NCBI GenBank assembly: GCA_029256365.1
Contig: JAQSYB010000001.1
Coordinates: 1 to 37,110 of the forward strand
From: Clostridia bacterium
GTDB taxonomy: Bacteria; Bacillota; Clostridia; Lutisporales; Lutisporaceae
DNA length: 37,110 bases
Reading direction: 5' to 3'
The notes under the pieces: generated by a model
The model's database searches: none
Seen by the model: only the letters and a program-made list of their open reading frames with translations
What the model was told of the DNA's origin: nothing
Program-made: the position numbers and the translations under genes
Part shown: piece by piece, positions 1-8,540 of the stretch
How positions within the stretch are numbered: position 1 is the first letter of the stretch
How the letters are laid out: each line of letters starts with the position of its first letter

Positions 1-55
1 ATCATATTTGCATCATATAGCTAAGCTTACATTATTAATATTGTACATATATACC

Positions 56-271
56 GCAAATCTGACTGGGTATGCCCTGGCACAGTGGAATTACGCTTAG
101 CTGCTCTTTGCTGCTTGTAAGACTCAAAAAGTCCTACCGGCTCAAAAGGGACATCCTTGTCCCTTGAGCCGCCCTTGACCTCCTGCCAAGGATTACGGGC
201 TTTTTCAGCCTTGCTCGCAGAGAGCAGCATAAGCCTAATAACTATGCCCATGCATTCCCAGCTAGATTTGC
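56..271. repeat. Long imperfect palindrome, element 1 (MITE-like / structured), branched apex at 126-205
   Basis: Left end GCAAATCTGACTGGG (56-70) is matched by the inverted right end CCCAGCTAGATTTGC (257-271); the arms stay imperfectly complementary to the centre. Central helices: AAAAAGTCC(126-134)/GGGCTTTTT(197-205), GGCTCAA(139-145)/TTGAGCC(164-170), GGGACA(148-153)/TGTCCC(158-163), CCTTG(173-177)/CAAGG(187-191). ~306 bp direct-repeat offset to element 2. Confidence 0.85.
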
Positions 272-361
272 TTTACTTGAGTATAAACATATTTAATTAG
301 GTTCCCTTGTACGTCCACCAGTGAAATATGAGCATACTTTATTAAATACTACACATATACC

Positions 362-556
362 GCAAATCTGACTGGGTATGCCCTGCACAGAGGAATTACG
401 CTTAGCTGCTCTTTGCTGCTCGCAAGACTCAAAAAGTCCTACCGGCTCAAAAGCGCCCTTGACCTCCTGTCAAGGATTACGGACTTTTTCAGCCTTACTT
501 CGCAGAGAGCTGCATAAGCCTAATAACTGTGCCCAAGCATTCCCAGCCAGATTTGC
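362..556. repeat. Long imperfect palindrome, element 2; direct repeat of element 1 with one apex hairpin deleted
   Basis: GCAAATCTGACTGGG (362-376) versus CCCAGCCAGATTTGC (542-556). Apex outer stem AAAAAGTCC(431-439)/GGACTTTTT(481-489); perfect hairpin CCTTGAC-CTCCT-GTCAAGG (457-475). Compared with element 1, ~21 nt (GGACATCCTTGTCCCTTGAGC) are missing. Confidence 0.85.
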
Positions 557-615
557 TAAACTTTGAGTATAAACATAACTAATTTACGTCGTGTTGCGCG
601 TGCACATAGTATGAA

Positions 616-823
616 GAGGAATCATGCTTGTATGAGGCACAATTATGAGACTTGTATTTGTACTCTGTGAAATATTGTAGAAAAATCCGTAATTGGCGGC
701 AAGGATGCCGCCAGCGCCTCAACTGACAGGAGGTCAGTTTTGAGGCGGTAGGATTTTTATGCAATATAAGCAGCTAGTACAAAACAAGTCGAGTTCTTGT
801 GCAAAATACAAGCATGATTCCTC
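616..823. repeat. Long imperfect palindrome, element 3; different arms, related apex in opposite orientation
   Basis: 18-bp perfect terminal inverted repeat GAGGAATCATGCTTGTAT (616-633) / ATACAAGCATGATTCCTC (806-823). Apex: AAAAATCC(681-688)/GGATTTTT(751-758), GGCGGCA-AGGA-TGCCGCC (695-712), CGCCTCAA(715-722)/TTGAGGCG(740-747) with TT bulge (738-739), CTGAC-AGGAG-GTCAG (723-737). Confidence 0.9.
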
Positions 824-850
824 TCACTTCATCCTGTACGTCCTCCAAGT

Positions 851-880
851 AAATTAAAAAGGGATTGCATATGCAATCCC
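851..880 (-). terminator. Rho-independent terminator downstream of thiolase gene
   Basis: GGGATTGCATATGCAATCCC (861-880) followed on the minus strand by TTTTTAATTT. Confidence 0.75.
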
Positions 881-896
881 CTCCTTATGTATAACC

Positions 897-2072
897 TTAT
901 CTCTCAATGACCACAGCGGTGCCCATACCGCCACCTATGCAAAGTGTAGCCAATCCATGCTTCGCATCTCTCTTCTTCATTTCATAGAGAAGTGTAATCA
1001 GTATTCTTGCACCACTTGCTCCAACTGGATGTCCCAGAGCAATGGCTCCACCATTTACATTTACCTTATCCATGTCAAAGCCCAATTCCTTTGCTACGGA
1101 CAATGCTTGCGCTGCAAATGCTTCATTGGCTTCTATTAGGTCTAAGTCCTTAAGCTCCAGCTTTGCTCTCTCAAGAGCCTTCTTAACAGCTGGTACAGGT
1201 CCTATTCCCATGATGCTTGGCTCAACACCTGCTGATGCATATCCTGATATTCTTCCTAGTACCTCTAAGCCTAATTCCTTTGCCTTATCTGCTGCCATAA
1301 TAACCAAGGCAGCTGCACCATCATTGATACCGGAAGCATTTCCTGCTGTAACTGTTCCATCCTTCTTAAAGGCTGGCTTAAGCTTTGCTAAGGATTCAAC
1401 TGTAGTACCAGCTCTTGGATATTCATCGGTATCTACTACTACATCCCCTTTTCTGGAGGATATGACTACAGGAACGATTTCATCCTTGAATTTGCCCTCA
1501 GAAACTGCTGCTACAGCCTTGTTTTGACTTGATGCAGCGAAGGCATCCTGCTCTTCTCTAGAGATATTATATTTTTCTGCCAAGTTTTCGGCAGTCATGC
1601 CCATATGGTAATTATTAAAAGCATCCGTTAGTGCATCATGTACCATTGTGTCGACAATTTCTCCATGACCCATTCTATAACCATTTCTTGCATTCTTTAA
1701 TACATAAGGTGCCTGGCTCATGTTTTCTGTACCACCGGCTACCACGATATCAGACTCTCCACTAATGATGGCCTGTGCTGCCAGCTGTACTGCCTTTAGT
1801 CCAGAGCCGCATATCATGTTGATCGTCATTGCAGGTTTTTCTATAGGAATTCCTGCTTTTACTGCAGCTTGTCTTGCCACACCTTGACCTTGTCCAGACT
1901 GCAATATGCAGCCCAATATAGTCTCATCAACCATTTCAGGCGTTATGCCTGCTCTTTTGATTGCTTCCTTTATGGTCAAAGCTCCTAAATCAACAGCCGA
2001 AACCCCTGACAAAGCTCCATTAAAACTACCTACAGGAGTTCTTGCTGCTCCAACAATTACTACTTCTCTCAT
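897..2072 (-). CDS. thlA: Acetyl-CoA acetyltransferase (thiolase)
   Basis: [23 protein letters not shown]..., [11 protein letters not shown] active-site Cys, [31 protein letters not shown] motifs. Start moved from 2159 to 2072 because GAGGAGG precedes this ATG. Confidence 0.95.
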   Translation of the reverse strand: MREVVIVGAARTPVGSFNGALSGVSAVDLGALTIKEAIKRAGITPEMVDETILGCILQSGQGQGVARQAAVKAGIPIEKPAMTINMICGSGLKAVQLAAQAIISGESDIVVAGGTENMSQAPYVLKNARNGYRMGHGEIVDTMVHDALTDAFNNYHMGMTAENLAEKYNISREEQDAFAASSQNKAVAAVSEGKFKDEIVPVVISSRKGDVVVDTDEYPRAGTTVESLAKLKPAFKKDGTVTAGNASGINDGAAALVIMAADKAKELGLEVLGRISGYASAGVEPSIMGIGPVPAVKKALERAKLELKDLDLIEANEAFAAQALSVAKELGFDMDKVNVNGGAIALGHPVGASGARILITLLYEMKKRDAKHGLATLCIGGGMGTAVVIER

Positions 2073-2196
2073 ATTAGTCCTCCTCATTTCTTGTATTGTA
2101 ATGATAATATAGCAATAAGCATGCCACTTCCTTAGCACTTCCAAATTCACAGCTTTCAATCATACAAGCAATTCAATTGCTATATAAAGCCGAATA

Positions 2197-3582
2197 TTAG
2201 GCACCTGTTGTTAACTCAAACCAGAACTTGCTGCCCTTTCCGATTTCGCTTTCTACTCCGAAATTGGCTTGATGCGCTTCTAATATGCTCTTTACGATTG
2301 CAAGACCTAGTCCACTGCCCTTATGGGCTGTAGTGGCCTCTCTAGCCTTATAGAAACGATCCCATATATAAGGAATTTCATCCTTCGATATGCCTTCTCC
2401 CATATCCTCTACTTCAACTACAACCTTGGTTCCATTCTCATGTATTCTAATATAGATCGTGCTATTGTGTTCAGAATGATCAATGGCATTGTTGACGAGA
2501 TTATAAATAACTTGCTCTATTCTTCTTTCATCCGCGTATACCATATAATCCATTTGATTATCGATTTCTATTTCAATGCTCTTATTTTCCCACTGGAATA
2601 TCAACCTATTTTTTACGATATCAACAGCTTCTCTAATACTAAAATTGCTTTTATCCAGTTTGATATAATCAGATTGAATTTGAGACAAGTCAAGTATGTC
2701 ATTTATCATATTGTTTAGTCGATCTGATTCTTCGATGATAATATTCAGCTGCTTGGTTTTCTTTTCCTCGCTGAAATGATTGACGTCCCTTATGGTCTCA
2801 GCATACCCCTTGATGAGACTTAATGGTGTTTTAAACTCATGAGATACATTGGCAATCAACTCTTTGCGCAGCTGCTCAATTTTTTGCAGCTGTGAGGATA
2901 AGTGATTTATCGTTGCCGAAAGCATTCCCAATTCATCTTCAGTATTTACGGGTACTTTGATAGACAAATTCCCCTCAGCCATTGTTTTGGCAGCCTTATT
3001 TATTTCTAATATAGGCTTTGTAAAATACCTAGAAAATATATATGCCAGTATAGCTGAAACGGATATTAATATTAAAGATATGATTACAAACTGCTCCTTT
3101 AATGTTGCTACGGTCTCTTTTAATGAGGCCATTGGAATGGTCATAATAACGGCTGCTGTGATGACATTTCCCCTTACAACTGGGAAGCCTACCAAAAGCA
3201 CATTATTTCCAATACGATTTTGTTTGAATGTACTGATAACCTTATTGCTTTTTATGATATCCATTAGGAATATATCTTTGTCAGGACCCATCATAACAGG
3301 ACCTCTCTCACCAGAGTATACCGCTACCCCATTGGCAGTGTATAAATCAATCCTTGCATTATACTTAAACAAAAGCTCATCTAACTTCGCTTCAATCTTT
3401 TGCTTGCTTTCATCTTTTTGTATCATAGCTACCAGGTTATTGCCTTCCTTTAGCAGCTTCTTCTCATGCATACTGAAATAGAAGCTTTCCAAAAACACAA
3501 TCTGAAAGCACCAAATCAGTGCCAAAGTTGTGAATACCAAGGCCAACATCAATCCCCAAAGCTTAACCGAAATGCTTTTCAT
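2197..3582 (-). CDS. Sensor histidine kinase (two TM segments, HAMP, HisKA, HATPase)
   Basis: HAMP-like segment, VSHEFKTPLSLIKGYAE H-box, DEIPYIWDRFYK and GSGLGLAIVKSILEAH ATP-binding motifs; overlaps the response regulator by 4 nt. Confidence 0.95.
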   Translation of the reverse strand: MKSISVKLWGLMLALVFTTLALIWCFQIVFLESFYFSMHEKKLLKEGNNLVAMIQKDESKQKIEAKLDELLFKYNARIDLYTANGVAVYSGERGPVMMGPDKDIFLMDIIKSNKVISTFKQNRIGNNVLLVGFPVVRGNVITAAVIMTIPMASLKETVATLKEQFVIISLILISVSAILAYIFSRYFTKPILEINKAAKTMAEGNLSIKVPVNTEDELGMLSATINHLSSQLQKIEQLRKELIANVSHEFKTPLSLIKGYAETIRDVNHFSEEKKTKQLNIIIEESDRLNNMINDILDLSQIQSDYIKLDKSNFSIREAVDIVKNRLIFQWENKSIEIEIDNQMDYMVYADERRIEQVIYNLVNNAIDHSEHNSTIYIRIHENGTKVVVEVEDMGEGISKDEIPYIWDRFYKAREATTAHKGSGLGLAIVKSILEAHQANFGVESEIGKGSKFWFELTTGA

Positions 3583-4271
3583 TTTGTTCCCCCAATTTCA
3601 AACTTATAGCCTACGCCCCATACTGTTACAATAATATTTCTATACTGCTTCAAGCTCTCACGAAGCATCTTTATATGTGTATCAACTGTTCTGCAGTCGC
3701 CTCCAAATTCATAACCCCAAACTCTATTTAAAAGATGTTCTCTTGTAAATACCTTATCAGGATTGTTTATAAAAAAGCATAGCAAATCAAACTCCTTTGG
3801 TGTCATATTTACAATCACTCCATTAAGGGTAACCTTTCTAGACTCCATATTAATCCATAGATCTTCAAATTCAAATATTGATTTATCATTTCTTGCGATT
3901 GTCCCCGTACCCCTTTTTAACACTGCCCTCATACGTGCTACCAGTTCCTTGGGACTAAATGGCTTGGTCAAATAATCATCTGCTCCCAGCTCAAAGCCAA
4001 AAAGCTTATCATATTCCTCACCTCTAGCTGTAAGCATTATAATTGGAACTTCTGAGCTGCTTCGAATTTCTCTGCATACAGTCCAACCATCAATGCCAGG
4101 CAGCATAACATCCAATAATATGATTGAGTAGCTTGCTTCATAGAATTTCTCTAACCCAACAGTTCCATTTTCAGCTTCCACAACTTGAAAACCTTCATTT
4201 TCAAGGTAATCCTTTATCATTTCTCGAATTCTAGCTTCGTCTTCAATTAATAGAACCTTCATCTTTTGCAT
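3579..4271 (-). CDS. OmpR/PhoB-family response regulator
   Basis: MKVLLIEDEARIREMI, LLDVMLPGIDGW, MLTARGEEYDKLFGFELGADDYLTKPFSPKEL receiver; C-terminal winged helix ...VDTHIKMLRESL...VWGVGYKFE. Confidence 0.95.
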   Translation of the reverse strand: MQKMKVLLIEDEARIREMIKDYLENEGFQVVEAENGTVGLEKFYEASYSIILLDVMLPGIDGWTVCREIRSSSEVPIIMLTARGEEYDKLFGFELGADDYLTKPFSPKELVARMRAVLKRGTGTIARNDKSIFEFEDLWINMESRKVTLNGVIVNMTPKEFDLLCFFINNPDKVFTREHLLNRVWGYEFGGDCRTVDTHIKMLRESLKQYRNIIVTVWGVGYKFEIGGTK

Positions 4272-4432
4272 AGGCTGGTTCCTTTCTAATAAATATTGTT
4301 TATTTTATTATAATACATTATGATTCATATTTCATAAATCCCTGTAATTTTCATAAAACTATCACATTTCAAACATACTCTCAACAAACAAAAAGGATAA
4401 ACTTATTATAGACCCAATCAAAATATGAAAGG

Positions 4433-4978
4433 ATGATGAAAATGTTTAAGAAAGTCCTAGTACTAACTTTCGTTTTAGCTATTTTGACAACTTCTCTGGT
4501 ATTTGCGGATGGCAGCCAGAGTATCCTATCCAAAGTGACTGGACTACCTGATGATCAAATTACCACCTTAAGTCAGAACTATAGAGGCTTTGGTAGAATA
4601 CTAACTGCTTCTATGGTAGCTAAGCTGATTGACTCTACAGTGGAGGATGTACTCAAAGCACATCAAGAGGGTAAATCGTTTTTTGAAATTGCTCAAAGTA
4701 AAGGCATCGACTTAGATGAATACAAAACTGCCATGTTGGAAAGCAAAACTACCTTCATTGATGAACAAGTAAAAGCAGGAGTCATAACAGAAGATCAAGC
4801 AAAAGCTGTTAAGGAAAGAATAACGAAGCAAATTGAAAATTGTGATGGTCAGGGCAGGAGAAATGGCGGTGCCATGAGAGGCTTTGGCAGAGGTATGGCT
4901 GGAAATGGATTAAGACAGGGCAATGGTTTCAGACAAGGCAATGGTTTTAATCAGACTTTTCCACTGTTCAATCAATAG
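4433..4978 (+). CDS. Secreted DUF2680-like protein with Gly/Asn/Arg/Gln-rich C-terminus
   Basis: N-terminal signal peptide MFKKVLVLTFVLAILTTSLVFA; DEQVKAGVITEDQAKAVKERI motif resembling DUF2680; AAAGG-type RBS; divergent from the two-component genes. Confidence 0.65.
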   Translation: MMKMFKKVLVLTFVLAILTTSLVFADGSQSILSKVTGLPDDQITTLSQNYRGFGRILTASMVAKLIDSTVEDVLKAHQEGKSFFEIAQSKGIDLDEYKTAMLESKTTFIDEQVKAGVITEDQAKAVKERITKQIENCDGQGRRNGGAMRGFGRGMAGNGLRQGNGFRQGNGFNQTFPLFNQ

Positions 4979-5040
4979 GAAAGAATAATCCCTCTTATTT
5001 TATTTACTTAATATAAAAATCAAATGCAACAAGCTAAAAA

Positions 5041-5069
5041 AAGCCTCTTGAATTTAATTCAAGAGGCTT
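5041..5069. terminator. Bidirectional terminator between convergent genes
   Basis: AAGCCTCTTGAATTTAATTCAAGAGGCTT flanked by A-run and T-rich sequence. Confidence 0.85.
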
Positions 5070-5077
5070 ATCTTTTA

Positions 5078-7726
5078 TTACTTTTGGCTGTATCCGCCGC
5101 CTAATTTTTCTTTTAATGTAGCTTGTGCTGCTGCAAGTCTTGCAATCGGCACTCTGAATGGTGAACAGGATACATAGTTTAATCCCACATTGTGACAGAA
5201 TTCTATGGATGCTGGATCCCCACCGTGTTCTCCACAGATACCAAGCTTAATTTCTGGTCTAGTAGATCTACCAAGCTCAGCAGCCATTTTTACCAACTTG
5301 CCTACACCAACTTGATCTAGAGTTAAGAATGGATCTTGTTCAAATACACCCTTCTCTAAATAATCCTTTATGAACTTACCAGCATCGTCTCTTGAGAAGC
5401 CGTAAGTCATTTGTGTTAGGTCATTTGTTCCAAAGGAGAAGAATTCTGCTGTTTTAGCTATTTCATCAGCTGTTACAGCTCCTCTTGGAACTTCAATCAT
5501 TGTACCAAACATGTACTCAAGTACGATACCTGATTCCTTTATAAGTTTGTCAGCAAGCGTTCTGCAAACGTTCTCTAAGTACTCAAGCTCTCTCACATCT
5601 CCTACAAGAGGTATCATGATTTCTGGATGAACATCTATTCCCTTATTCTTCTTTACATCGATAGCAGCTTCGATAATCGCTCTTGTTTGCATTTCAGCTA
5701 TTTCTGGATAAGTAACCGCAAGTCTGCAGCCTCTATGTCCTAGCATTGGGTTAAACTCATGCAAGCTCTCAACGCTAGCTTTCAGCTTTTCAAAAGTGAT
5801 ACCCATTGTCTTTGCAAGATCAGCGATATCTTCATCAGAGTGTGGTAGGAATTCATGTAGTGGTGGGTCAAGAAGTCTGATTGTAACAGGTCTTGCTCCC
5901 ATCGCTTCAAATATTCCAATAAAGTCCTTCTTTTGATATGGCAATAGCTTTTCTAAAGCTAGTTTTCTTGTTTCTACTTCTTCCGCAACAATCATTTCTC
6001 TCATTACTGCGATTCTGTCTTCTTCAAAGAACATGTGCTCTGTACGGCAAAGGCCTATACCTTCAGCTCCAAATTTAACTGCTTGTTCAGCATCCTTTGG
6101 TGTATCAGCATTTGTTCTTACTTTAAGCTTTCTTACTTCATCAGCCCAAGCCATTAATATTCCGAAGTGTCCGGAAAGCTCTGGGGACATTGTTTCGATA
6201 ACGCCTTCATATACATTACCTGTGCTTCCATCTAATGATATGAAATCGCCTTCACTGTAAGTTTTGTCACCTATGTAGAATTTCTTTTCTTCTTCTTTCA
6301 CCTTTAATGCATCACAGCCTGCTACGCAGCACTTACCCATACCTCTTGCAACAACCGCTGCGTGGGAAGTTCTTCCGCCTCTAGCTGTTAGTATACCTTG
6401 TGCTTCTACCATACCTTCTAGGTCTTCTGGTGAAGTCTCAAGTCTTACTAGAATAACCTTCTCACCATTTGCTCTTACTGCATGAACTGCAGCTTCTGCT
6501 GTAAAGTAAACCTTACCGGATGCAGCACCTGGTGAAGCTGGCAGACCCTTTGCAACTGGCTTTGCATTCTTCAATGCTGTTGCATCAAATGTTGGATGTA
6601 AAAGCTGATCCAATTGTGCTGGCTCAACTCTCATGATTGCTTCATCTTTTGTGATTAAGCCTTGTTCAACCAATTCCACGGCAATTCTTAGAGCAGCAGC
6701 TGCTGTTCTCTTTCCGTTTCTTGTTTGAAGCATATAAAGCTTCCCTTTTTCTATTGTAAATTCGATATCTTGCATATCTCTATAGTGGTTTTCCAACAAA
6801 GTGGATGCTTCCATAAACTGGTCATAAACTTCTTTGTTTATTTCCATTAGCTTGTCGATTGTCAATGGAGTTCTGATACCTGCAACAACGTCTTCACCTT
6901 GTGCATTCATTAGGAACTCTCCTAACATTTTGCCTTCACCTGTAGCTGGATCTCTTGTAAATGCAACGCCTGTACCACAGTCGTCACCCATATTGCCGAA
7001 TACCATTGATTGAATGTTAACAGCTGTTCCTAAGCTTGAGGAAATGTTGTTAAGCTGTCTGTATAGTATCGCTCTTTCGTTGTTCCAGCTTCTGAAAACT
7101 GCTGTTACAGCAAGCAGCAATTGCGCTTTTGAGTCCTGTGGGAAATCTTCTCCCAAAACCTCTTTATAAAGTCCCTTGAACTTGTCAACAACCTCTTGTA
7201 GATCATCAGCTGTTAAGTCAGTATCAAACTTTGCATTTTTATGCTCTTTTACTTCATCAAGTATTCTTTCAAATCTTGATTTTGGTATTTCCATAACAAC
7301 ATCTGAGAACATTTGAATGAATCTTCTATAGCTGTCCAATACGAATCTTCTGTTGTTTGTAGCGTTTATCATTGTATTAACTGTAATGTCATTTAAACCA
7401 AGGTTTAGAATTGTATCCATCATTCCAGGCATTGAGAACTTTGCACCTGAACGAACTGATACCAGCAGTGGATTGTCTCCACCCCCAAATGTCTTTCCAG
7501 TAAGCTCTTCTATTCCCTTAAGCTGTGTTTGAATTTCTTCAATTAGCTCTGGCCATAGCTGTCTATTCTTCTCATAATACTCATTACATGCTTCCGTAGT
7601 GATTGTGAATCCTTGTGGTACTGGCAAACCTATATTTGTCATTTCAGCAAGGTTCGCACCCTTTCCACCCAGAAGATCCTTCATGTGGACTTTGCCTTCC
7701 TTAAAACTGTAAACGTATTTTTTCAC
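5078..7726 (-). CDS. ppdK: Pyruvate, phosphate dikinase
   Basis: 882 aa; LLGGKGANLAEM, GGRTSHAAVVARGMGKCCVAG phosphohistidine motif, FGTNDLTQMTYGFSRDD, GICGEHGG. Confidence 0.97.
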   Translation of the reverse strand: MKKYVYSFKEGKVHMKDLLGGKGANLAEMTNIGLPVPQGFTITTEACNEYYEKNRQLWPELIEEIQTQLKGIEELTGKTFGGGDNPLLVSVRSGAKFSMPGMMDTILNLGLNDITVNTMINATNNRRFVLDSYRRFIQMFSDVVMEIPKSRFERILDEVKEHKNAKFDTDLTADDLQEVVDKFKGLYKEVLGEDFPQDSKAQLLLAVTAVFRSWNNERAILYRQLNNISSSLGTAVNIQSMVFGNMGDDCGTGVAFTRDPATGEGKMLGEFLMNAQGEDVVAGIRTPLTIDKLMEINKEVYDQFMEASTLLENHYRDMQDIEFTIEKGKLYMLQTRNGKRTAAAALRIAVELVEQGLITKDEAIMRVEPAQLDQLLHPTFDATALKNAKPVAKGLPASPGAASGKVYFTAEAAVHAVRANGEKVILVRLETSPEDLEGMVEAQGILTARGGRTSHAAVVARGMGKCCVAGCDALKVKEEEKKFYIGDKTYSEGDFISLDGSTGNVYEGVIETMSPELSGHFGILMAWADEVRKLKVRTNADTPKDAEQAVKFGAEGIGLCRTEHMFFEEDRIAVMREMIVAEEVETRKLALEKLLPYQKKDFIGIFEAMGARPVTIRLLDPPLHEFLPHSDEDIADLAKTMGITFEKLKASVESLHEFNPMLGHRGCRLAVTYPEIAEMQTRAIIEAAIDVKKNKGIDVHPEIMIPLVGDVRELEYLENVCRTLADKLIKESGIVLEYMFGTMIEVPRGAVTADEIAKTAEFFSFGTNDLTQMTYGFSRDDAGKFIKDYLEKGVFEQDPFLTLDQVGVGKLVKMAAELGRSTRPEIKLGICGEHGGDPASIEFCHNVGLNYVSCSPFRVPIARLAAAQATLKEKLGGGYSQK

Positions 7727-8540
7727 TATTATTTACCTCCTTTAAAATTTGAAGTATTGTACTTGCAGTTTCTTCAATGGCTTTATCGGCAACATTCAGT
7801 ACCATGCAGCCGATATCTTTCATTATTTGATCTGCATATTTTAACTCATAATCTATACGCTCAAAGCTGGCATAATTGGCTTCGTCGTTTAAACCGTGAG
7901 CTTTTAACCTTTCCAGCCGGATTGTATTCAGCTTTTGCTTGCTTGTTATCAATCCGAAGATTCTTTCCTTGGGTATTTCAAACAATTCCCTTGGAGGAAC
8001 TACCTCAGGCACGAGGGGTATATTTGCTACCTTAATATTCTTAGTAGCAAGATAAATACTTAAGGGAGTCTTTGAGGTTCTAGAGATGCCTATCAATACC
8101 AAATCAGCCTTCTTTATGGCTCTAGGGTCCTTGCAGTCGTCATATTTCACTGCAAAATCAATGGCTTCCATCCTATCAAAGTATTCCTCATTAAGCTTGT
8201 AGGTTGCTTCTGGAACAAGGTTTGGTTTTTGATTGATAATGTTTGATAAACTACTAAGGGCTTGTTCCATTATATCAAAATACGCAATGTTATTTTCTTT
8301 TGCCTTATGTATTAGATAATCTTTTAGTTCTTTTTGTACCATGTCGATTATAAGCAAGCTGTTTAAGTGCTTTGTGGATTCGATGATTGAGTCTATGGCC
8401 ATCCGATCTCTAACACAATGAATTCTATCAATGATAATATCATTGCCCGGAAACTGCGCGGCGGCGCTTTTGGCAACTGCTGCAGCTGTTTCTTCAAAGG
8501 AGTCGGATATTGCATATAAAATTGCATTAGCTGTTTTCAT
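7701..8540 (-). CDS. Pyruvate, phosphate dikinase regulatory protein (DUF299 kinase/pyrophosphorylase, YqfL-like)
   Basis: ILYAISDSFEETAAAVAKSAAAQF, LVLIGISRTSKTPLSIYLA P-loop-like motif; overlaps ppdK by 26 nt. Confidence 0.93.
   Translation of the reverse strand: MKTANAILYAISDSFEETAAAVAKSAAAQFPGNDIIIDRIHCVRDRMAIDSIIESTKHLNSLLIIDMVQKELKDYLIHKAKENNIAYFDIMEQALSSLSNIINQKPNLVPEATYKLNEEYFDRMEAIDFAVKYDDCKDPRAIKKADLVLIGISRTSKTPLSIYLATKNIKVANIPLVPEVVPPRELFEIPKERIFGLITSKQKLNTIRLERLKAHGLNDEANYASFERIDYELKYADQIMKDIGCMVLNVADKAIEETASTILQILKEVNNSEKIRLQF

Noticed and set aside
27-764. ORFs 27-251(-), 378-566(+), 579-764(-)
   Set aside because: They lie inside the palindromic elements. No family signature or convincing RBS, and the frames are explained by the repeat sequence.
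616-823. Simple Rho-independent terminator for thlA
   Set aside because: A separate compact terminator at 851-880 already fits; the 208-bp palindrome is far too long and branched.
1-850. CRISPR array
   Set aside because: Only two direct copies of ~200 bp plus a divergent third; no short regularly spaced repeats.
957-1527. Antisense ORFs on + strand inside thiolase (and similar antisense ORFs throughout the window)
   Set aside because: Shadow ORFs opposite strongly supported coding genes; low-complexity Ser/Leu/Phe-rich translations with no recognisable domains.
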